From: Auriscalpium vulgare
Taxonomy: Eukaryota; Basidiomycota; Agaricomycetes; Russulales; Auriscalpiaceae
Direction of reading: 5' to 3'
Assembly: GCA_019915015.1 (NCBI GenBank)
Contig: JAHBBC010000014.1
Coordinates: 744,001-808,000, forward strand
DNA length: 64,000 nt
How positions within the stretch are numbered: position 1 is the first letter of the stretch; each line of letters begins with the position of its first letter. Positions 56,029 through 64,000 of the stretch are shown here, one piece after another. A program made the position numbers and the translations under genes. The notes below the pieces were generated by a model, which was not told the origin of the DNA, did not search any database, and was given only the letters and a program-made list of their open reading frames with translations.

Positions 56029-58936
56029 TCACGAGCCGAAACCCGACCATTCCTCCTCGTCCTCTTCCTTCTCAGCTGCTAACCTGTCCTGCGCTTTACT
56101 TCCCTTATTTACCTTCTTCGCCCTCTTCCCAGCTAGTGCAAGGTCAGTCGCTGGGTCTGAGAGCTTCACACCGACCATGCCCTGATGATCTGAAATGATT
56201 ATCAATGAGAACGTCAGGCGAAATCGTGGTCGTCGAAGAAAAGCGCTCGTACCTTCACCCGCAAGGATGTCGTCCACAATAGGCCGGCTCCCTGACGTGA
56301 TGTATCGTGTCGATACTCCGCGCGCCACGAGTGGTTGGCGAAGCAAGGCATTCAGCTCTGCTTTAAGAGCGGCTACCTTAGCCTGGCGCGCTTTGACTTG
56401 CCTGTTGGTCGGACCACTGGCCTCCATACTGTCGGGTACGGGTTAATTTGAGCGGTGGTACTTCGATTACTGCTTACTCAGAGTCAAGCTCAATATCCAT
56501 CGCCTCCGCTGCGGCCTTAATCCAGTTCTGATCGTGTTTCTTCTTGCTCGCCTGGTGCTGAGCATTGTCGATCTGCTTCGCGAGCGCCAGTCGTTGTTTT
56601 AGCTTGTCGATGAAGTGATGTTCTATCGGTACTTCGGGAATGTCGCTGTCTTCTGAAACGCAATCATGCTACATGAGCGCCCTGCCTCCAAAAAGGCCAG
56701 CAGCATGACTTACGACGGCCCAGGCTTGCCAAGAGCGCACGGACAAGGCGGCGTTCGTCCGGCGCGCACATGAGCATGCTGAAACCACTGCGCTGCGCAC
56801 GCGCCGTACGTCCATTACGGTGGACATACGCGTCTGCGGAGCGAGGAATTTGGTAGTGCACGACGTGAGCCACCGCGGGGATATCGAGTCCACGAGCAGC
56901 TATGTCTGTTGCCAGGAGGACGGCCTTTCGATCAGATTTGAACCTGCAGAATGGCTTAGACGGATATTGAGGGCGCGATGCGATGACAGCGTACCGATCA
57001 AGATTCTTAAGTCGTTGACGCTGCTCGAGTTGGGAGTGGAGAGGATAGACAGGAAGTCCTAGGAGCTCGAGAAGCGGGACTAAACGCCTGATGCCGTCGA
57101 TAGAGGAAAGAAAGACCAGCGTTCGGCCGGGATAACGCGTGAGGAAGTAGTACAAGTATGCATCCTATTGGCACACCTATGAATAAGACTTCGGGTGCGT
57201 ATGTATCAAACGCACCTTGTCCGTCATAAGGCACTCGATTTTGCTCTCTTTCAACGTAGACACCACTCCGCCCTCGGGACTGATATCTACAACCTGCGGC
57301 TCAGGGTCTCGGAAGTCGAGACGCAGTATCAAATCATCTATTCATTTATCAGTTGACGAGCTCGCGGTCAACGAGTGGGCGGCGCTGACCGAGGGTTGAC
57401 GCAGGTGCTGCATCGCGTTTGAACAGACGCGGCTTGTGCCGCTTCTTGAGGTTGCGCTGCAGATCTTTGCTGAGAGTGGCAGAAAACACGAATGTCTGCA
57501 TTGGATGTGCCTCCTCGTCAGCCTCAAGCGCAGTGCTTTCAGACGTTCCAGCGAAGTCTGCATCGGTCGTATCCTGCCTATACATCAGGATACATCAGCC
57601 TACCTCCCTTGGGAGCATGATGCACTCAACTCACTGGAAAGAACGTTGTGTGAGGCGAAGTATGTTGTCCAATTCCGCAAAATGACCAGTCTCTATCATC
57701 CGATCTGCCTCGTCAAGAACAAGATATCGCAGGCTCTTGATGTTGTTGGCCAAATGATCATCCTGGCGGATAAATCGTTGTCAAGGCCCCGCTCATACTC
57801 TGAAAAGGTTATGTACACTTACTTCTTCCAAGATATCCCACAGCCTCCCGGGCGTGGCGACTAGCACATCGACCCCCCGCTCTAGTATCCGCTTTTGTTT
57901 CTGTGTGGACATACCGCCTACAATGGCAGCAACGCTGACGAGTGGTGGACCGTTTCTGGCTCCCGTACTTTTGCCTTTGCCTTTGCCTTTTAGTGATACA
58001 GAAGGCTCCGCGTCTGCTTCCTCCTTGACATTAGAGTATTGATTGAGACATTGGTTCAGATGCGTAGACACCTGCAGCGCAAGTTCGCGTGTGGGAGCGA
58101 GTATGAGGGCGCGAAGCGGTCGACGAGTCTTAGGAGGAAGAGCGACGGCGTTCGTAAGGAGATCATGGAGGATGGGCAGACCGTATGCTAGTGTCTTTCC
58201 AGAACCCTGCGAAGAAGCAAGAAAGCCGATATCAGCAGACATTCGGGCAGTGGGTTAGGTATATGCGTACAGTCTCGGCGACGCCGACAATGTCGCGTCC
58301 CGTGAGAGCAGACGGAATCGTCTGGGCTTGGATGGGAGTGGGCTTCATGAAGGCCTGACCGTGAACGGCGGAGAGCAGTTGCGGGTGAAGCGATAATGGA
58401 TGCCATTCAGGTAGCAAGGTCCTGGCTGCAGAAACGTCGCTTAGATATCATTCACGAAAACTGGAAGAGCGGCGCGTACAGTCAAATGCTTGGACGTGCA
58501 AGGTCTCTGGCGGAGAAACATCGACCGTCGCAGGCAGGGGTGTGCATGACAGTCCGGCATCTTCTACCTCTGCCTCTGCCTCTCCATCCGAGACGCCAAC
58601 ATCTTCGCTGCGTGACTTCTCTCCGTCTGTAGCATCGCCAGAGTCGAGAACCTGTCTCTGCGATGACTATGTGCGTCTCGAAGAGGTGAAGGGCAGACAT
58701 GCCTTGAACCGAATCACCCGGCCTGCTTCCGTGTCCTCGTATACGACCTCGACATTATCCACCTCTTCGAGATCCAGGATACCCTCGTCTAAGTCCACTG
58801 CAGCTTCCTTCGAGCGCGAGACAGTTTTCCATGGCAAGTTGTTTGCTGTAAGAACGCGCGTCTCCTTCGTCTTGAGCTTTTTTGGTGAAGAGGGCGCAGC
58901 AGATGAAGTCGCTTTTCTTTTCAAGGCTCTTCCCAT
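56029..58936 (-). CDS. MAK5: DEAD-box RNA helicase MAK5 (DDX24)
   Basis: A nucleolar helicase for large-subunit ribosome assembly. The N terminus, [20 protein letters not shown] then LPWKTVSR, is basic and typical of MAK5. Core motifs: [21 protein letters not shown] motif [25 protein letters not shown] (motif I), [41 protein letters not shown] (II), FSATLSKDL (III), [14 protein letters not shown] (V) and [11 protein letters not shown] (VI). A Lys/Gly-rich insertion ([11 protein letters not shown]) sits between motifs Ia and Ib, as usual for this subfamily. The C terminus has [20 protein letters not shown] and ends EEEWSGFGS at 56029-56031. About a dozen introns. Confidence 0.9.
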
Positions 58937-61853
58937 GGTGTCAGAGGCTTAAAGATAAAATGAAGGCAAACTTGACGGGAGTCGTTGCGGAGGGAAATAT
59001 ACATATGGTAGCTGTCACCAAACTGGGAAGTCAGGCTCCTCGCGCCACATTTGCACTTGGAGGACCGGAGGTCCGTCCGGTCGGCGCGGCAGATATCGCC
59101 TGGCATCGCTGTGCGCATTATCTACACCCACGACCTTTGACATTGCAACGGCTTGTGAACGTCCACTCACTTACTACCGACGCGCAGAGTCCATAGCAAA
59201 TCACCCGACCCGTTGTACTGCCGTTGTCACAGTACAAATCGCATTGAGACCACATAAGGCGTGGCCAAGAATCCGGAATGCTCCCAAACCACACAGCGCA
59301 CGACGAGGTTAAGTTCTTTCCTGGGGCAATCAATATGTGCCACCCTCCATACCATCACTGTCGCTCCCAACAATCATCGTGCTGAGCGATTTGGTCGCAT
59401 GAGGGTGAGTATAGCTGCCTGAGAAGCGATGTTCGTCAGAAATCGAGAATTTAGGAAACGACGACGACTGAGATCAGAACCAGAAGGAATGCACTGGAAA
59501 TAAAAGTCCCGGAGCCGTCAGGTAGGAGGTGGGTGTGTGAAACCATCGAAGAGAACAAATAGAATGGGACCGTCTGACCCGAGGCCTGTGAGAGATTGAT
59601 CAATATGATATCATCCAAGGGCCGTCACCCAGTCTTGACAGTATCTTGACGCACTTGCTGTTCCGAGTTCCGACGCATACGATCTGTGGATACTTCTGTG
59701 ACGGAAGGCGTAAGGAGGCAGTGACACTGATAGCGGTCCCCGGAACGGCAGGTAGCGCGTCTTGTACATGCTATGAGAGGACTTCGTAGCGAGGTGCTAG
59801 TCGTCCATATGCGTTAAAGTTGGTGATACCCATACTAGCGGAGATTTTGTATGTGAAGATCACGAGAGCATAGTAACCAGACTCGGATGGTGCGGAAGCT
59901 TGAGGATGTCAATATATGATCATCATGCCCGGACGTAAGGATGAGCTTGGCGTCGGATTGAGGGCAAAAACATCAGGCAACGGGAGCATTCCGTGATTTC
60001 GTGTATTAGCGAACTGGGTGGGCACTAGTGGCAGGAATCGTATTAGAGGGGGACTGTCCGCCTAGGAATGTAAATTTTACGCACATTTGGAAAGTAGTCA
60101 ATCCTCAATAAGTATTGGGCTTCAAACTATTGTCAATGAAACCTGCTGTAGTCTGTACCGCAGAATCTGATCTGCCGATCCCAGCCCACTTCCATCAGAC
60201 AAGTACACCGCATGCATGTGCGGTCCTGGTAGCAGCAAAGGATGAAAACTGGGAATCAGTTCGGCGCACTGCACAGAATGAGGATAGATGAGGCCACGGC
60301 ACGACCCTCTCGGCATTCCTCTGAAGCGTATAAATCACATCAATATTTGTAGAACGCGAAGGATCAGAGCACCCGGAGACGAAGATCCGTCTCGAGGTAC
60401 AGCACAGGATGTCATGATAATTCCCTCCAATTGAACTTGAGTTGAAGGACAGAACAACCTTAAATGCTTACCAATGTCTGAAGTATTTTTCTGCGGCGTA
60501 TTACCATCACTGACTCCGCGAGCAGGAGGCAATTTGTGCTCACCAAAGGGCGTCGCGTCGCAATCAGCCACAGTATGGCCGCAATGATGCAGCAGTCTGA
60601 GACTTCGTGCGTCAGCCGCTGACAGAAACAATGCTCGCAGACGGAAAACCTGCCCTCACCTTCCAACCAATTGTCACGGTGCATTGGAAACAGCATCTGA
60701 TTGGGCTTCCAGATCAGGGATTGGGCTCCATTTGTGCCGGCGCGCGTTCCGTTGAAGTTGGAACGGCCCTGATGCGCTAGGCAGACGAACAGAAGCACAG
60801 TGTACAGGCTTGACTGACAACGGGGTCCATCAGGATCAGAGGATTCGAAGATCAGATGTGTCATAAGCCGGACGAAGGGCAGACGCCAAAACGCAGCTGC
60901 CACACATAGAGGACTCGGCGGCGAGTGCAGCTGCTCTGGAGGACAGATACGTGATGGTCGCGGAAGAGCGTTGTAACAGGACGTACACGCGCAGCACAGC
61001 ACTCGTGCAAACAAGTGTAGTATGATTTGGGCTGACTTGATGGGGATACGCTGACTCGGAGCTGGTGTGCTGATGGATCTCAGAGAAGGCCTCCTGATCG
61101 CTGCTACATGAGCTCGTACCTTCGTTGAATGTAAATCATGGAAGTGCCTCACAAGTAATGCGACGATTGGCAATATGGCTGGGCGAGCGTGAATTGCTTC
61201 CGAGGGTCAGCGTAGAAAACATGCCTGCGGCGGGTCCGCCGTACATGGCTGTCAGAGCTTGACATGCCGCAGCTCCTCGACCACGGTGTCACTCACGGCG
61301 AATGACAGGCCACCTAGGCTACCTTGATGCACAGGTTTCGTCAAGAAGATGTTAGATCAACAAAGCAGGGAAGTCCCTGGAAGTCTGCAGGGTTAGCTCG
61401 TGGAGGTATAATTATCGTGCAATTGATGAGGACACGGAGATCTGGCTCGATCAGGCGTCGGGAGATGCAAAGCTCTAAGTGATATGCGGCGTCGGGGTGA
61501 AATTGAATGACGTCGAGAGCGCGGGGGACGATATCGATGATTTACGCGCCTGAGCACGGAAACGGGGTGAGGGGAGTGCCTTGATATCAAGGCGCCGACA
61601 GGTACATGTCCGCTGGCATTCGGGAGACGTTTGCGTGAGGAACAAGCATGACAACAGCGGACATCGCCATGGCGAGGGATGGGATATGGAGACCGATACA
61701 AACGCCTAGCGGCGAATCGGCTTTGCGCGGCGCCCTATAACAGGACCAGCCCGGTCGCCTCTTCCTGCTTTTTGTTCTTCTCTTGGCTGCCTGCTTGTTC
61801 TTGTCTCGCCATTCCTCCCTTTCCTCTCCCCACCACCACCTCCTCCTCTAACC
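58937..61853. other. 2.9-kb intergenic region between divergent genes
   Basis: Bases 59340-60120 hold no open frame of note on either strand. A minus-strand frame at 60460-61173 is open for 237 codons but begins with TTG, has no family likeness and no gene structure I can build. The last 100 bases (pyrimidine-rich, ccctataaca near 61732-61741) are the MAP kinase promoter and leader. Confidence 0.5.
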
Positions 61854-63423
<1,570 letters not shown>

Positions 63424-63866
63424 GTCCCGTCGCGCATTGGAGGGCATCAAGCATCGAAAGTGTTACGACTCCTGCAGCGCAGTGTACGACCTAGATTATT
63501 GCATTGTTTTACAATCACGGCTGTCTTGCTTTCATACTATAGTGTTAGGGAATAGCGTTCAATGGTTCACCCGGCAGTGAATGGATACCCAGCTGCGTGT
63601 GCGCAGTGCCGCAGCCAGTGGCGCGACCGTCGGAAAGTGCCGAGCGGGGCCAGCACAAAGTTTGGGCGACGCGACGCCGACGTCGACTCGCCCTCTCCGC
63701 TCACTACGCCCTTTGGCCTCGCTCTCTCTCTTCGCTGTATCAATCTCTAGCCTAGACTCCTCCACGCACATCCATTTCTCTCCCTCATCTTCACTTTTGG
63801 TCAGTCCTGCCGCCCCCACCGCTGAGTCAGCGTCTCACTTTTCTCGCTGCCAGCATCACCGACATA
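63424..63866. promoter_or_regulatory. intergenic / upstream region of the G3BP-like gene
   Basis: 443 bases; the second half is pyrimidine-rich (ctctctcttcgct near 63722), as in many basidiomycete promoters and leaders. Confidence 0.4.
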
Positions 63867-64000
63867 ATGACGAATACCAACGCGTCCTCCACTGACTCCA
63901 CAACCAACGCTATCGTTCCTTCCGAGGTCGGATGGCAGTTTGTGCCCCAATATTACACCTTTGTAAATAAATCGCCCTCCCGCCTTCACTGCTTTTACAA
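63867..64000 (+). CDS. G3BP-like protein (NTF2 + RRM), 5' part only
   Basis: From the ATG at 63867 the frame is open to the window end: MTNTNASSTDSTTNAIVPSE, then VGWQFVPQYYTFVNKSPSRL and HCFY. VGWxFVxQYYTFxNxxPxRLHxFY is the start of the NTF2-like domain of fungal G3BP/Nxt3/Bre5 proteins, which bind RNA and a ubiquitin protease and join stress granules. The RNA-binding domain would lie beyond the window. Confidence 0.8.
   Translation, partial: MTNTNASSTDSTTNAIVPSEVGWQFVPQYYTFVNKSPSRLHCFY

Noticed and set aside
60460..61173. 237-codon open frame on the minus strand
   Set aside because: Begins with TTG rather than ATG, has no family likeness and no intron structure that extends it; kept as intergenic.

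Overview
The window is nuclear DNA of a basidiomycete, most likely an Agaricomycete of the wood-decay (Polyporales-like) type. The genes are cut by many GT..AG introns of about 50-70 bases, and genes stand close together on both strands. The content also fits: an AA9 lytic polysaccharide monooxygenase, F-box genes, a P450, a fungal O-acetylhomoserine sulfhydrylase, a Fus3/Kss1-type MAP kinase, a chromodomain Ty3/gypsy element and NACHT-ankyrin (NLR-like) genes. No search was run; all family calls come from reading motifs.

Layout. 0-5.6 kb: a broken metallo-beta-lactamase-fold gene, an F-box gene (+) and O-acetylhomoserine sulfhydrylase (-). 5.6-11.6 kb: a complete, very recent LTR retrotransposon (-) with identical 341-base LTRs and a 5-base target duplication, but with a one-base frameshift in pol. 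11.6-19 kb: a gene-poor graveyard holding a decayed trehalose phosphorylase, a probable LINE remnant, dispersed repeats and one tiny intron-rich gene whose product ends in a CaaX box. 19-27.8 kb: cofilin (+), a P450 (-), an F-box-like gene (+), and a head-to-head pair of an NTF2-like gene (-) and a flavin monooxygenase (+). 29.5-34.5 kb: AA9 LPMO (+), a putative small secreted protein (-), a BTB protein (-).

34.9-50.5 kb is the most striking part: a three-gene block (MFS transporter, NACHT-ankyrin gene, auxin-efflux-type transporter) is present twice in tandem. Copy A keeps the MFS gene and has a frameshifted NACHT-ankyrin gene and a decayed efflux gene. Copy B has a decayed MFS fragment, an intact NACHT-ankyrin gene and an intact efflux gene. 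In both NACHT genes the Walker A loop sits on its own 25-base exon.

50.9-64 kb: protein-L-isoaspartate methyltransferase (+), two unrecognised minus-strand genes, the ribosome-biogenesis helicase MAK5/DDX24 (-), the MAP kinase (+) and the start of a G3BP-like gene (+) that runs off the end. Housekeeping genes (MET17, cofilin, PCMT, MAK5, MAPK) thus form a backbone interrupted by fast-evolving or mobile segments.
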